From Lachnospiraceae bacterium (GTDB lineage Bacteria > Bacillota > Clostridia > Lachnospirales > Lachnospiraceae): DNA of 64,000 nt. The translations under genes and the position numbers were made by a program. Within the stretch, counting starts at the first letter, position 1, and each line of letters starts with the position of its first letter. Location of the stretch: positions 1 through 64,000 of the forward strand of contig CAJTFW010000014.1 of assembly GCA_910575445.1 (NCBI GenBank), read 5' to 3'. The notes under the pieces are model-generated. The model ran no database searches and was not told the origin of the DNA. It saw only the letters and a program-made list of their open reading frames with translations. Shown here one piece after another: positions 32,853 through 41,165 of this stretch.

Positions 32853-33320
32853 TTATACTCTTTCAATAATTCCGCTTTTCTCTATTTTATTCCAACGTTT
32901 GAATACAATTATTTCCGCATCAGTTCCATAGCCGCTGTACTCAGACACCATGAGATATTTCTCATCAGCGATAATTCCATAACATCTGTCGCTGTCCTTT
33001 TTATGAAGCTGATTCCCTAAATAAATCCTGTTATCATCCCAAAACTTTACGGTCTGGCCGTTTGGAAGGGTATATTCAATGTTCGCAAAGGAACCTTTCA
33101 GCGCATTCAGCTCTGTTACTTCTTCCATATCTGGAATCTGCAGCGTATTGAAGGCCGCAATCAGCTTTTCTTTTAATTCGCTTAACGCTGTTTTCCCTTT
33201 TTTACAGCACTGTGCAACAAGGCATTCCGCCCCAAAAGGCTGCCCTTCTGTTGCTGCACATCTGTTACAAGTGCTGCATAATTCACAGTTCGTACAATCA
33301 ATTCCGCAGATAGATTTCAT
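32853..33320 (-). CDS. DUF3795-like protein with C-terminal extension
   Basis: This 155-residue protein opens MKSICGIDCTNCELCSTCNR, the DUF3795-type Cys cluster, followed by ECLVAQCCKKGKTA. Residues 70-150 form a beta-rich second domain (YTLPNGQTVKFWDDNRIYLG, KYLMVSEYSGYGTDAEIIVF) seen in the longer members. GGAGGAAAAC lies before the ATG. It is the fourth DUF3795 member in the window and far from the other three. Function unknown. Confidence 0.75.
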   Translation of the reverse strand: MKSICGIDCTNCELCSTCNRCAATEGQPFGAECLVAQCCKKGKTALSELKEKLIAAFNTLQIPDMEEVTELNALKGSFANIEYTLPNGQTVKFWDDNRIYLGNQLHKKDSDRCYGIIADEKYLMVSEYSGYGTDAEIIVFKRWNKIEKSGIIERV

Positions 33321-33358
33321 TCTGTTTTCCTCCTCAAATTCTCTTTTTTACAGCTTCC

Positions 33359-33440
33359 TTATGGGAAAAATATATACCCTTTCCCGGTCTTTGGACAGGT
33401 AAAATCATGGACGGCATCAACCAAAGCAATACTATGCTCC
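33359..33440 (-). pseudogene. Remnant of a GyrI-like domain protein
   Basis: Only the last 25 codons remain (SIALVDAVHDFTCPKTGKGY then IFFP-stop), nearly identical to the end of the intact gene at 34021. The 5' side is replaced by the solo transposon-like end at 33461-33490. Confidence 0.75.
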
Positions 33441-33460
33441 TGTTGAATCATGGGAGGGGA

Positions 33461-33490
33461 CATTCCTTTTCGGAAAAGCGTTCCCAATGC
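33461..33490. repeat. Solo copy of the element end
   Basis: The sequence TTCCTTTTCGGAAAAGCGTT then CCCAATGC matches the left terminal repeat of the element at 24683 at about 22 of 25 positions. No matching right end is found nearby. Confidence 0.6.
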
Positions 33491-33505
33491 ATAAATTTCT
33501 CTTTG

Positions 33506-33982
33506 TCATAATATAAACAATGCCTGTTCGTAATCTTTGACATAATACTTTATATTTGACCTACCCTTTTGAATTATGGTATGACCCTCTTTTTCAAGTA
33601 TTTCTTTTTGAGATTCAATTCCACCTGGATATTTGGGGTTTAGCTCCCCATTCGTTTTAAGAGTTCTCCAATAAGGCGTTTGATTATCTGTTCTTTGATA
33701 ACTCGCCCATGCCACGATTGATACAAATATCCCTGCAGTAATTGGTTCTGTGAAATCCGCTCCATTTTTCTTTGCGAAGTAATCTCTTATTGTTCCTATT
33801 GTAAGTAATTTTCCAAAAGGCACAAGCCGCATTACTTTGTCATAATCAATAGGTGGAGCGAAATACATTCTGTCTCCGCCGTATTTTTCGATGCTCTTTA
33901 CATCTGTAATTATTTGGAATTTTGGCATATCCTTGCTGTCATGAAGCATTGTGTTAAAATCTTTTTTATCCTCGTTTGCCAT
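33506..33982 (-). CDS. MGMT/alkyltransferase-like DNA-binding protein
   Basis: This 158-residue protein resembles the DNA-binding domain of O6-alkylguanine methyltransferase: VMRLVPFGKLLTIGTIRDYF is the helix-turn-helix, then ASYQRTDNQTPYWRTLKTNG. The catalytic PCHR motif is replaced by TPYWR, so it cannot transfer alkyl groups and belongs with alkyltransferase-like proteins that flag lesions. NPKYPGGIESQKEILEKEGH is the typical C-terminal part. The start at 33982 has AGGGGTG upstream. Confidence 0.8.
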   Translation of the reverse strand: MANEDKKDFNTMLHDSKDMPKFQIITDVKSIEKYGGDRMYFAPPIDYDKVMRLVPFGKLLTIGTIRDYFAKKNGADFTEPITAGIFVSIVAWASYQRTDNQTPYWRTLKTNGELNPKYPGGIESQKEILEKEGHTIIQKGRSNIKYYVKDYEQALFIL

Positions 33983-34020
33983 TTTGGTCACCCCTGCCAA
34001 TTTTTGTTTTTATAATTTTC

Positions 34021-34473
34021 TTATCGGAAAAAACATATATACCCTTTCCCGGTCTTTGGACAGGTAAAATCATGGACGGCACCAACCAGAGCAATACCAT
34101 TGCCCTTCATATATCGGATTACTTCTGAAAAGGTATTATCATTTTCACGTTCCACATAAATATACTCATAGCCGGGTATCACCCACTTTGTCCAGCCATC
34201 GGGGGCTTTTGCATCCTCATTACACTCTACCCCTGCAAGGTAAAGTCCTTTCTGAAAGCCCTCCCAGGGCTGGAAGGAACGGGAAAAGTCAGACATTGCG
34301 CCCCATATTCCGCTGATGTTCCCATCTTCATCTTTCTTTGCCAGATGTGCGATTTCTCCAAAATGGGAATTCGCCTCATCCCATAACTTCTGAATAAAGC
34401 CGGCTCCGTCCGTTGTCGCCCCTTCTTTTCCGATTACAACAAAGGATTCTTTTTCACATGTTTCGATTTTCAT
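34021..34473 (-). CDS. GyrI-like effector-binding domain protein
   Basis: This 150-residue stand-alone AraC_E_bind/GyrI-like small-molecule-binding protein opens MKIETCEKESFVVIGKEGAT. It continues WDEANSHFGEIAHLAKKDED, GLYLAGVECNEDAKAPDGWT and WVIPGYEYIYVERENDNTFS, the conserved Glu strand. It ends DFTCPKTGKGYICFFR. GGGAG precedes the ATG. Such proteins bind drugs or cytosolic metabolites. A partial duplicate of its 3' end lies at 33359. It follows the ferrodoxin gene on the same strand with a 30-bp gap. Confidence 0.85.
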   Translation of the reverse strand: MKIETCEKESFVVIGKEGATTDGAGFIQKLWDEANSHFGEIAHLAKKDEDGNISGIWGAMSDFSRSFQPWEGFQKGLYLAGVECNEDAKAPDGWTKWVIPGYEYIYVERENDNTFSEVIRYMKGNGIALVGAVHDFTCPKTGKGYICFFR

Positions 34474-34506
34474 TGATTTGTTACTCCCTTCGCTTTATGT
34501 TTCATT

Positions 34507-35295
34507 TCATTCTAAAGGCTCGTTCTTTTTCTCGTTTTGGATATATTTATCATAGCGGCACTGCTCAATGACTGTGTGTCCCAGTAATGTAATTGCCCTT
34601 GCCGGACAGGAACTGATGCACCGGTAACACATGGTACAGTGTTTTCCGGCAGCCGCTTTTCCATTTTTCAGGGTAAGGTTGTCTGCCGGGCAGAGCCGGG
34701 TACAAAGCCCGCAGCCTGTACAGGCATTACTGATTTTTAATTGATCTGAGTAACTTTTGGTTTTGCTGTAGTACCACAAACGTTGGCAGAGTAATCCGGC
34801 GATTCGGTTATAAAGATGCAGGCCGTTTTTGGGATACCTGCCTTTCCTGATTTCCTCTGCGCATTTCTCAATCTTTCTGTCTGCTTTCCGGATGATTTCC
34901 CGGTTCTCCTGAAAGGTTTTTTTCAGCAGCTTTACATCACAGACAGAATCAGGCATACGGATATGGAAACCGCCAACGATTTTCGCGCCATACTTTTTGA
35001 GCAGCCGTGCCGAGCAGCCTGCGCCGTCTCCGCTGAACAATCCCATAGTGGCAACGCAAAGTATTTTTTTACCCTTCCAAAGATCCGGCTGGCTTTTGAT
35101 AAAATCTTTTACCATGACAGGAACGTTTGAAAACTGAACAGGATATGCAAAAACGATAAAGTCATGCTGTGATAATAAATGTACCGCGTCTTTCTGCTCC
35201 ATCGGAACTGCCTGCGCAGTTTTATCCAGTAAAAAAAGCAGCTTTTTGATACAATGTTCTGTGTTTCCCGTTCCGCTTAAATAGATACCTGTCAT
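34507..35295 (-). CDS. EFR1-family ferrodoxin (flavodoxin fused to 2x[4Fe-4S])
   Basis: This 262-residue protein starts with a flavodoxin-like FMN fold: YLSGTGNTEHCI is the phosphate loop (S-G-T-G-N-T), FAYPVQFSNVPVMVKDFI and VATMGLFSGDGAG are the ring-binding loops. The C-terminus has two [4Fe-4S] motifs: CTGCGLCTRLCPADNL and CTMCYRCISSCPARAI. It acts as an electron carrier or flavin-dependent reductase in the cytoplasm of anaerobes. Repeat copy C sits about 85 bp upstream, with its left arm pointing into this gene. Confidence 0.9.
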   Translation of the reverse strand: MTGIYLSGTGNTEHCIKKLLFLLDKTAQAVPMEQKDAVHLLSQHDFIVFAYPVQFSNVPVMVKDFIKSQPDLWKGKKILCVATMGLFSGDGAGCSARLLKKYGAKIVGGFHIRMPDSVCDVKLLKKTFQENREIIRKADRKIEKCAEEIRKGRYPKNGLHLYNRIAGLLCQRLWYYSKTKSYSDQLKISNACTGCGLCTRLCPADNLTLKNGKAAAGKHCTMCYRCISSCPARAITLLGHTVIEQCRYDKYIQNEKKNEPLE

Positions 35296-35378
35296 ATATT
35301 TTCCCTTTCAAAATTGGAGTAATGACCACGTCCCTGCACCATGGTTTCTGATTTTATCCTCTTCTGTCAATTTTACTG

Positions 35379-35446
35379 CCATTGACCGATTTTGGGAAGG
35401 GCTGAAAACAAACATCTTCTCAAAATCGGTCAATGGAGCAATAATA
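35379..35446. repeat. Dispersed intergenic repeat, copy C (full inverted pair)
   Basis: Left arm CCATTGACCGATTTTGGGAA, right arm CTTCTCAAAATCGGTCAATG, separated by about 18 bases. The arms pair over some 20 bp and point away from each other towards the flanking genes at 35295 (minus) and 35572 (plus). Half-copies occur at 17669, 24301, 39508 and 58915. Confidence 0.75.
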
Positions 35447-35571
35447 AATTAAGTTCATTCTTTTTTAAGATGTTTTAGAGGCTTTTTAGAGACTACTCTG
35501 ATAGAATGGACAAAAATCCGCAGAAATACTGGATAAACTGTGGATGGAATTTTATATGAGAGGAGAGCAAC

Positions 35572-36243
35572 ATGAAAAGGAAAACAGGAAAAATGATCTT
35601 ATTGACAGGGGTGCTGTGCATCCTGAGCCTTGCGGTATGTGCCTGTGGAAAGACGGAGGAAGCATCAGATACCCCTGAACCACAGGTGGTTCAGGGAGAG
35701 CCGATCCCGGAGGATGATACGAAGGACGATGCTTCTGCTCCAGAACCGGAAGCGGATGCAGAAGGAGCCGACACCAGGAATGAACCGGAGTCACCGGAAG
35801 CCTCACCGGAACCGCAATCTGGTGAAAGCAGCAGCCAGGGAACAGACAGCACACAGAAAGAACAGCCGGAAGCACAAAGTCAAAGTACGTCCGGCACATC
35901 TGCAGAATGGGTGGACAGTACTCCCAATCTGGAAGGGGATATCAAAGAACTGAAGGATGGGCAGCTTACCGTGGTAGAGGCCATTACAGAAAAATCAGAT
36001 AATGGAGGTGATATCGTAGTATCTCCTGGCAGCGGGGATGATTCTGAGTATAACAAGATTGCGGTTACATACGATGAAAATACCCTGTTTGCTATAAAAA
36101 CAATCTACGATGGAGGGGCCAGATTTGAAATGTCAGCAGCAACAGCGGCGGACCTGGCATCCGGCCAGTTCATTCAGGTATGGGGAAGTTCTTCCGGCAG
36201 CGGACTGAAAGCAACCCAGATTTGTATTGTAAAAGTGGCCTGA
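35572..36243 (+). CDS. Lipoprotein with acidic linker
   Basis: This 223-residue protein has the signal sequence MKRKTGKMILLTGVLCILSL with acylation expected in AVCACGKT. Residues 28-115 are a low-complexity Pro/Glu/Ser/Asp linker (PEPEADAEGADTRNEPESPE). Residues 120-223 form a compact beta domain (LKDGQLTVVEAITEKSDNGG, YDENTLFAIKTIYDGGARFE, QFIQVWGSSSGSGLKATQIC), OB-like in pattern. AGGAGAG precedes the ATG. A strong terminator follows, so it is monocistronic. Function unknown. Confidence 0.7.
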   Translation: MKRKTGKMILLTGVLCILSLAVCACGKTEEASDTPEPQVVQGEPIPEDDTKDDASAPEPEADAEGADTRNEPESPEASPEPQSGESSSQGTDSTQKEQPEAQSQSTSGTSAEWVDSTPNLEGDIKELKDGQLTVVEAITEKSDNGGDIVVSPGSGDDSEYNKIAVTYDENTLFAIKTIYDGGARFEMSAATAADLASGQFIQVWGSSSGSGLKATQICIVKVA

Positions 36244-36251
36244 ACCATTGC

Positions 36252-36304
36252 CTGCCCTCTTTTGATAAGGAGAAAACCCTTGTCAGAAGAGGGCAGTTTT
36301 TCTT
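36252..36304 (+). terminator. Strong rho-independent terminator
   Basis: CTGCCCTCTT pairs with AAGAGGGCAG, further extended by TGATAAGG/CCCTTGTCA, followed by TTTTTCTT. It lies 8 bp after the lipoprotein stop. Confidence 0.9.
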
Positions 36305-36480
36305 AAATAAAACCTTTATTTCCTGCATTTCTTTCATAAAAAAGACATGTCTTAAAAAATTTTGCAAAAAGGTCACCTTTCGTCTTCCGATTGCGTGTCA
36401 TAAGTATAACAGCATCCAGCCAAAGGATACCCGGAAAGATTTTCGGGCACGGATGTGGAACAGGAAGGAGATGGAAAGAT

Positions 36481-36948
36481 ATGGACCTGGAAGCGGCAGT
36501 AAGGAAACACAGCGAGATGCTGTACCGGATCTGCATTGTGATACTCGGCAGTGAACAGGATACCCAGGATGCCATTCAGGAGACCTTCTGCAAATATCTG
36601 GAGAAAAAACCGAAATTTGTGGACGGCGAGCATGAAAAGGCATGGCTGATCAAGGTGGCGACTAATCACTGCAGGGACATACAGCGGTTCAGATTCCGGC
36701 ACCCGAAGGTGCCCATTGAGGAGCTTGCAGGCACACTGGTATCCCGGCAGGAGGATAGGGAGGCGGTGCGGGAGCTCCTCCAGATGCCTCCAAAGCAGAG
36801 GGCCGTGATGGTACTCCACTATGTAGAAGGATACCAGGTAAAGGAGATTGCCGGTATCCTGGGAATTACGGAGCATGCGGTCAAAAAGAGGCTGCAGCGT
36901 GGAAGGGAGCAGTTTCGGACTACCTGGAAGGAGGAATATTGCAGATGA
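36481..36948 (+). CDS. ECF-type RNA polymerase sigma factor
   Basis: This 155-residue protein has a sigma-2 region in residues 10-70 (CIVILGSEQDTQDAIQETFC, AWLIKVATNHCRDIQRF) and sigma-4 in residues 95-148 (QMPPKQRAVMVLHYVEGYQV, KEIAGILGITEHAVKKRLQR). The start at 36481 follows AAGGAG by 9 bases; a longer frame to 36391 is not needed. The stop overlaps the ATG of the next gene, the usual sigma/anti-sigma pairing. It should respond to an envelope signal and drive the downstream lipoprotein and amidase genes. Confidence 0.92.
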   Translation: MDLEAAVRKHSEMLYRICIVILGSEQDTQDAIQETFCKYLEKKPKFVDGEHEKAWLIKVATNHCRDIQRFRFRHPKVPIEELAGTLVSRQEDREAVRELLQMPPKQRAVMVLHYVEGYQVKEIAGILGITEHAVKKRLQRGREQFRTTWKEEYCR

Positions 36949-37604
36949 GTGAGATGAATGGCGGACAGCTGAGACATGCTTTAAAACAGGTACACATGAA
37001 AGAAAATATGCAGGAGGAAATTATCATGAATGTAAGAACACAGATGGCAGACGGAACCTACAGACGGAACAGCTTTAAGAGGAATATGGTATCGGCAGCA
37101 GCCTGCCTGATGGCAATTGGGATGGTGTCCATTCCGGCCTATGCAGGATATCAGGGATTCAAAAGCGCAATTACCAGCGACAAAGTGCTGGCAAGGATGC
37201 AGGAGATCCCAAATGAGGAGCAGCAGGATATTTATAACATGGTTCAGTACGAGCAGCGCAGTCTTCATGCCGACCAGTTCAGTAGGGAGTATACAGAAAA
37301 GGAAATGAGCCGTAGGAAAGTGCTGCAGCAGGAGTATGAGAATGGCAGATTCCCGGAGAATACGCTGGCCATGGTGGAAAATGCAGGACAGATCCAGGAT
37401 TATGGGGAACTGGTTTATGCCAAAGATACCAGCTACTTCTACCTTCCGGAGAGGGAGCTGACGGACGAGGAGATTCTGCAGATCCTGGACTTCAATTCCA
37501 CAAGAGAATATGTCCTTGAGCAGAATCCGGAAGTACAGAGGCAAAAAATGGAGCAATATGAAGAAGCTATTCGGGAGAAACAGGGGGACGGACTGCTTCC
37601 GTAA
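36945..37604 (+). CDS. Probable membrane-bound anti-sigma partner
   Basis: This 219-residue protein has a short cytoplasmic helical part (GGQLRHALKQVHMKENMQEE, residues 1-48), then one span near residues 49-68 (NMVSAAACLMAIGMVSIPAY), then an extracytoplasmic helical region with EVQRQKMEQYEEAIREKQ at the end. It overlaps the sigma gene by 4 bp. It lacks a Cys/His zinc anti-sigma motif, so the assignment rests on topology and gene order. LTDEEILQILDFNSTREYVL resembles a helical sensor repeat. Confidence 0.7.
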   Translation: MSEMNGGQLRHALKQVHMKENMQEEIIMNVRTQMADGTYRRNSFKRNMVSAAACLMAIGMVSIPAYAGYQGFKSAITSDKVLARMQEIPNEEQQDIYNMVQYEQRSLHADQFSREYTEKEMSRRKVLQQEYENGRFPENTLAMVENAGQIQDYGELVYAKDTSYFYLPERELTDEEILQILDFNSTREYVLEQNPEVQRQKMEQYEEAIREKQGDGLLP

Positions 37605-37754
37605 ACGCACCACGCACCAATATAAAAGGAAGATATTTTAGCTGGCATTGTTTGAGAACAGGCTGGCCGGAACAGGGCATCAGGGCTGTGTAAGCCATGG
37701 TGCCCTAAAAAGGCGAAATGGAACATATCAGTACATATGGAGGAAGAAGGGAAC

Positions 37755-38909
37755 ATGAAAATGCAAAAATACAGGCTGTTGGGTATGCTGCTGTTGGCAG
37801 GCGCCTTATGTCTTACTGGCTGTGGAGGCAGTACAGACCTAAAAGCAGATGCTATGGAAGGAGAGGTACAGCAGCCGGTGATGCAGGAGGATTCAGCAGA
37901 TTCCGCTTACCGTGTGGACGATGACACTGTCCCAAAGGAAAGCAGCAAGAATCCCGTATTGCCCCCATTATCTGCTGAAGCACAGACGATAGATTATAAG
38001 GGGAGCATACCGATTGACTATCTCACGGCATCTGCGGACGCTGTCTATTTAGTAAGCAGGGATCAGGACGGGGACTCCGGAATCCTGAAAATGAAGCCAG
38101 GGGAGGCTGACGGGGAGGCCCTGCCAGTGACGGCGCCGGATGGGATGGTGTTTTCCGTCATGACCACAGACGAACAGGGGAACCTGTATGTGGTGGCGGA
38201 GGATAGGGACATTGGGGTAGTGATGAGGAATGATGAGTTTGCCTCCCCTACAGAACACTGTGAAGTATGGAGGATCAGCCCGTCTGGTGAGGTGGCGGCA
38301 AAACTGGACATTTCCGAATATGTAAAACAGGAAGTTTTTTCACCCCGTATGATTGCAGTGGCAGGAAACGGGGATATCTACCTTTCCACACAGAACGATG
38401 GAACAGTAGTGCTGGCCTTTGATGCGGAAGGGAACTTCCTGAATAAGATCAGTTATGATTACAAGGTTTATACGCTGCGCACCGCCATGGGAAGAGGACG
38501 GGACGGAAAGGTATACGCCGTACTTTGGGACAGTACTGCAAATGATGGCACTTCCGTGATCGTTGAATTGGACGGGCGCAATGGTAGTATAGGGGATGTC
38601 ACTTCTTTTCTTCTCCACAGTGACGGCAGCTTCTATAACTGTGTATGTCCGGGGAGGGACTGTGACCTTGTAATTTTCGGCGGACAGGGAATCCTTGGCT
38701 ATGACCTGGGGAGTGCCAGTATCAAATGGAAGGTTTCCGCAGGCGAGCTGCCTTTCAGCACAGAGGGATATTTCCCGATGGCAACACTGCCCGATGGAAG
38801 GGTACTGTTTCTGGATAGAAATTACAAATGGGATGAGGATGATCCAACGAATATGTGGGTGGTAGCAGAAGGAACAAAATTCCATTATGTTCCTGCGGCG
38901 CGGCAGTAG
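37755..38909 (+). CDS. Lipoprotein with beta-propeller-like repeats
   Basis: This protein of about 384 residues has the signal KYRLLGMLLLAGALCLTGCG with LTGC lipobox. After an acidic linker, residues 90-380 show repeated blade-like strands: TASADAVYLVSRDQDGDSGI, MTTDEQGNLYVVAEDR, VAGNGDIYLSTQNDGTVVLA and MGRGRDGKVYAVLWDS. A four-strand pattern ending in polar turns fits a six- or seven-bladed propeller. GGAGG precedes the ATG. It lies downstream of the ECF/anti-sigma pair and is probably its envelope target or sensor. Confidence 0.7.
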   Translation: MKMQKYRLLGMLLLAGALCLTGCGGSTDLKADAMEGEVQQPVMQEDSADSAYRVDDDTVPKESSKNPVLPPLSAEAQTIDYKGSIPIDYLTASADAVYLVSRDQDGDSGILKMKPGEADGEALPVTAPDGMVFSVMTTDEQGNLYVVAEDRDIGVVMRNDEFASPTEHCEVWRISPSGEVAAKLDISEYVKQEVFSPRMIAVAGNGDIYLSTQNDGTVVLAFDAEGNFLNKISYDYKVYTLRTAMGRGRDGKVYAVLWDSTANDGTSVIVELDGRNGSIGDVTSFLLHSDGSFYNCVCPGRDCDLVIFGGQGILGYDLGSASIKWKVSAGELPFSTEGYFPMATLPDGRVLFLDRNYKWDEDDPTNMWVVAEGTKFHYVPAARQ

Positions 38910-39070
38910 GGCAGTATCTTACGGCCGCCGGAAAATAATTTAATATATCATCAGTATGCCAGGTAAGCATGTCAGGAACCAGTGGGCGGTGGTTCGTGGC
39001 ATGCTTGGTTGGCAGTTTTTGTAATTTATATATTGTCAATACCCCAAAGGAACAAAATGCAGGAGTAAGT

Positions 39071-39490
39071 ATGGTGCAAAAGAGAAGACAGCCAGCCTGG
39101 AAGACAGAGAATCAGAGAAAAAGAAGCAAGAAGATTGCCAGAAAGAGGCGTAGGGTCATAGCCTATACCGTCCGGGGAATCATGGCGGCTGTTCTGGCAG
39201 TTATGATTCTGTTGATGATCTGTGGCTGTTTGTATATCCGGGATTTTTTCCGCAGGAATGAGAATGAGAGTAGCACCCAAAAGGCGGATGTTGTTCGGGA
39301 AACAATATCCGGTGTAGAGGAAGATGAATTGGACGCAGACCTTTCGGGGGAAGAAAACCATATGGTTGTCCTGGATGCCGGACACGGCGGGGAAGATGGG
39401 GGAACAGTGGAACAGGCGGCAACGGAGAAGGAGATCAACCTTGCTGTTGTCCTGAAATTAAAGGAACTGCTGGAGGAAAAGACAGGATAG
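39071..39490 (+). pseudogene. N-acetylmuramoyl-L-alanine amidase (Amidase_3), 3'-truncated
   Basis: An intact N-terminus of basic residues and one span (GIMAAVLAVMILLMICGCLY) is followed by the start of an Amidase_3 domain. HMVVLDAGHGGEDGG has the first zinc His, and TEKEINLAVVLKLKELLEEK has the zinc Glu. The frame stops after 140 codons, where the remaining 130 or so residues, with the second His and catalytic Glu, should follow. Repeat copy D begins 18 bp later. It cannot be an active amidase. Confidence 0.85.
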
Positions 39491-39507
39491 TAGGTTCTGT
39501 TTCAGGG

Positions 39508-39539
39508 CTTCCCATAATCGGCCAATCGGAGGATAATAA
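39508..39539 (+). repeat. Dispersed intergenic repeat, copy D
   Basis: CTTCCCATAATCGGCCAATC followed by GGAGGATAATAA. It is weaker than the others but the same layout, between the truncated amidase and the gene at 39621. Confidence 0.6.
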
Positions 39540-39620
39540 AAGGAGCCGATAGTTCTGACGGTGAAGCGCAGTTTTACTGTGGCTTTTCTAATATAGACAG
39601 GTTTATAAAGGAGGATACCG

Positions 39621-40502
39621 ATGGGGACATTTGAAAACAGGAAAACAAAGTATATACCAGTTGTGTTTTTCATCATTTTATTTTTGGCTGTGGCAGGCGT
39701 TCTGTTTGCTGTGTTTCTTTACAAAAATGATAAGGGTGGAAATATCCTTGTTGGGGCAAGCCCGGATACAAGTGCTTTCCAACTATATTATTATGACGGG
39801 GAAACGGTTATGGTCAGGACGCTGTATGACAGCAGTACGGAGAAGGAAGTGATTAAAAGGATCAATGATATTCCCCTCCAGGCGGCAGATGAACAGGCTC
39901 TCTCCCAGATGGAGACTCCCTTCTTTGGAATCTGGATCAGCAGCGGGGAAGGGTATGACATTTCCGTGACGGCATCCGGCGGGGTCTGGCTTAGGAATGA
40001 CGGGGCGGTTTATCATGGGGATACGGACCTCTCCTTTCTATGGAGAGAGATGGAAGGCAGTGATGAGGATACCTGGAATGTCCTTAATTTTCCCAATGCC
40101 GGGCATTTGTCCGTATATCACAGCTGTTTCCTGCTGAAAGCGGATGAGCTGCCTGCAGAGGGTACAGAGGGGATGTCTATGACTGTCCAGGACATTGGGA
40201 CAAGTGAGATTACGGTATTGATTGCCAATAACAGCGGGGAAGAATTCACTTACGGGGAATACTTTTCCCTCCAGAAACAGATAGACGGCCAGTGGTACAC
40301 AATGCCTGTCAGGGCGGATAATGTTGGCTTTCAGGATATTGCCCGTATCCTTCCGGACGGGGAGAGTGCCAGCGAGACATATAATCTGGATATTTATGGC
40401 ACGCTGGAGCCAGGGATGTACAGGCTTGTGGTGGAAACACTGAGCGCCGAGTTTCTGGTGGGGCATGGGAGGATGGCAGGAACAGAAGGGGAAGAAAAAT
40501 AG
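39621..40502 (+). CDS. Membrane-anchored protein with Ig-like C-terminal domain
   Basis: This 293-residue protein has one N-terminal anchor (IPVVFFIILFLAVAGVLFAV). The outer part has a first domain (residues 50-150, SSTEKEVIKRINDIPLQAA and GYDISVTASGGVWLRND) and a second, Ig-like domain at residues 175-285: MSMTVQDIGTSEITVLIANN, SGEEFTYGEYFSLQKQIDGQ and GTLEPGMYRLVVETL. This Ig-like form (NNS-x-x-x-F-x-Y-G-x-x-F) is frequent in secreted Clostridia proteins. AAGGAGG precedes the ATG. It is co-oriented with a TetR gene 25 bp downstream. Confidence 0.75.
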   Translation: MGTFENRKTKYIPVVFFIILFLAVAGVLFAVFLYKNDKGGNILVGASPDTSAFQLYYYDGETVMVRTLYDSSTEKEVIKRINDIPLQAADEQALSQMETPFFGIWISSGEGYDISVTASGGVWLRNDGAVYHGDTDLSFLWREMEGSDEDTWNVLNFPNAGHLSVYHSCFLLKADELPAEGTEGMSMTVQDIGTSEITVLIANNSGEEFTYGEYFSLQKQIDGQWYTMPVRADNVGFQDIARILPDGESASETYNLDIYGTLEPGMYRLVVETLSAEFLVGHGRMAGTEGEEK

Positions 40503-40526
40503 ATTTCAAGTACTGGGAGGACCTTA

Positions 40527-41132
40527 ATGAACAAGAAATTTTTTGAACTGCCATTGGAAAAGCAGGAACGGATTATAAAAGCAGCATACATGGTGTTTGC
40601 CCATGACAATTACAAAAACGCATCCATGTCCAGGATTGCGGATGACGGCGGCATATCAAAGTCCCTGCTGTTCCATTATTTTCAAAATAAAAAAGATCTG
40701 TATTTATACCTCTGGAAGAATATCAACAGGATATCAAATGAAATAGAGCTGAAGTATTATTACAAAGAAACGTCAGACTTCTTTGAGGCAATGACCCAGA
40801 AGGTTCTGGCAAGATGTGAGTTTATGAGAACGGCTCCCGATGAATATTTATTCTCATTACGGGCTCTTTTTGCGGAGAACCCGGAAATCAGGGAGGCAAC
40901 CGGGAAGTCGTATGATAAAACATATGAGGATGTGGCGGACAGGATGCTGGGGGATCTGGACCTTTCCGTATTTCGGCCAGGCGTTGACGTAAGGATGCTG
41001 TTAGAGGAGATTGACAGCTATCTGATGCGCTGTGTCTGGCAAATGCTTTCCGCTGGGAAGTTGGACCCGGACGGCCTGGAAAAGGATTTTTTGAAAAGGG
41101 TCGGGCAATGGAGGACAGCATATTTGAAGTAA
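40527..41132 (+). CDS. TetR-family regulator, paralogue 1
   Basis: This 201-residue protein has its N-terminal helix-turn-helix as KQERIIKAAYMVFAHDNYKN and SMSRIADDGGISKSLLFHYF, followed by QNKKDLYLYLW. The ligand domain has ARCEFMRTAPDEYLFSLRAL, SVFRPGVDVRMLLEEIDSYL and the end GLEKDFLKRVGQWRTAYLK. It shares all of these with the TetR genes at 54705 and 61544. GGGAGGACC precedes the ATG. Likely local target: the membrane protein upstream or the deaminase downstream. Confidence 0.9.
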   Translation: MNKKFFELPLEKQERIIKAAYMVFAHDNYKNASMSRIADDGGISKSLLFHYFQNKKDLYLYLWKNINRISNEIELKYYYKETSDFFEAMTQKVLARCEFMRTAPDEYLFSLRALFAENPEIREATGKSYDKTYEDVADRMLGDLDLSVFRPGVDVRMLLEEIDSYLMRCVWQMLSAGKLDPDGLEKDFLKRVGQWRTAYLK

Positions 41133-41165
41133 ACTGTGCTGTCCAGTGGGGGAAATGGAGGAACC

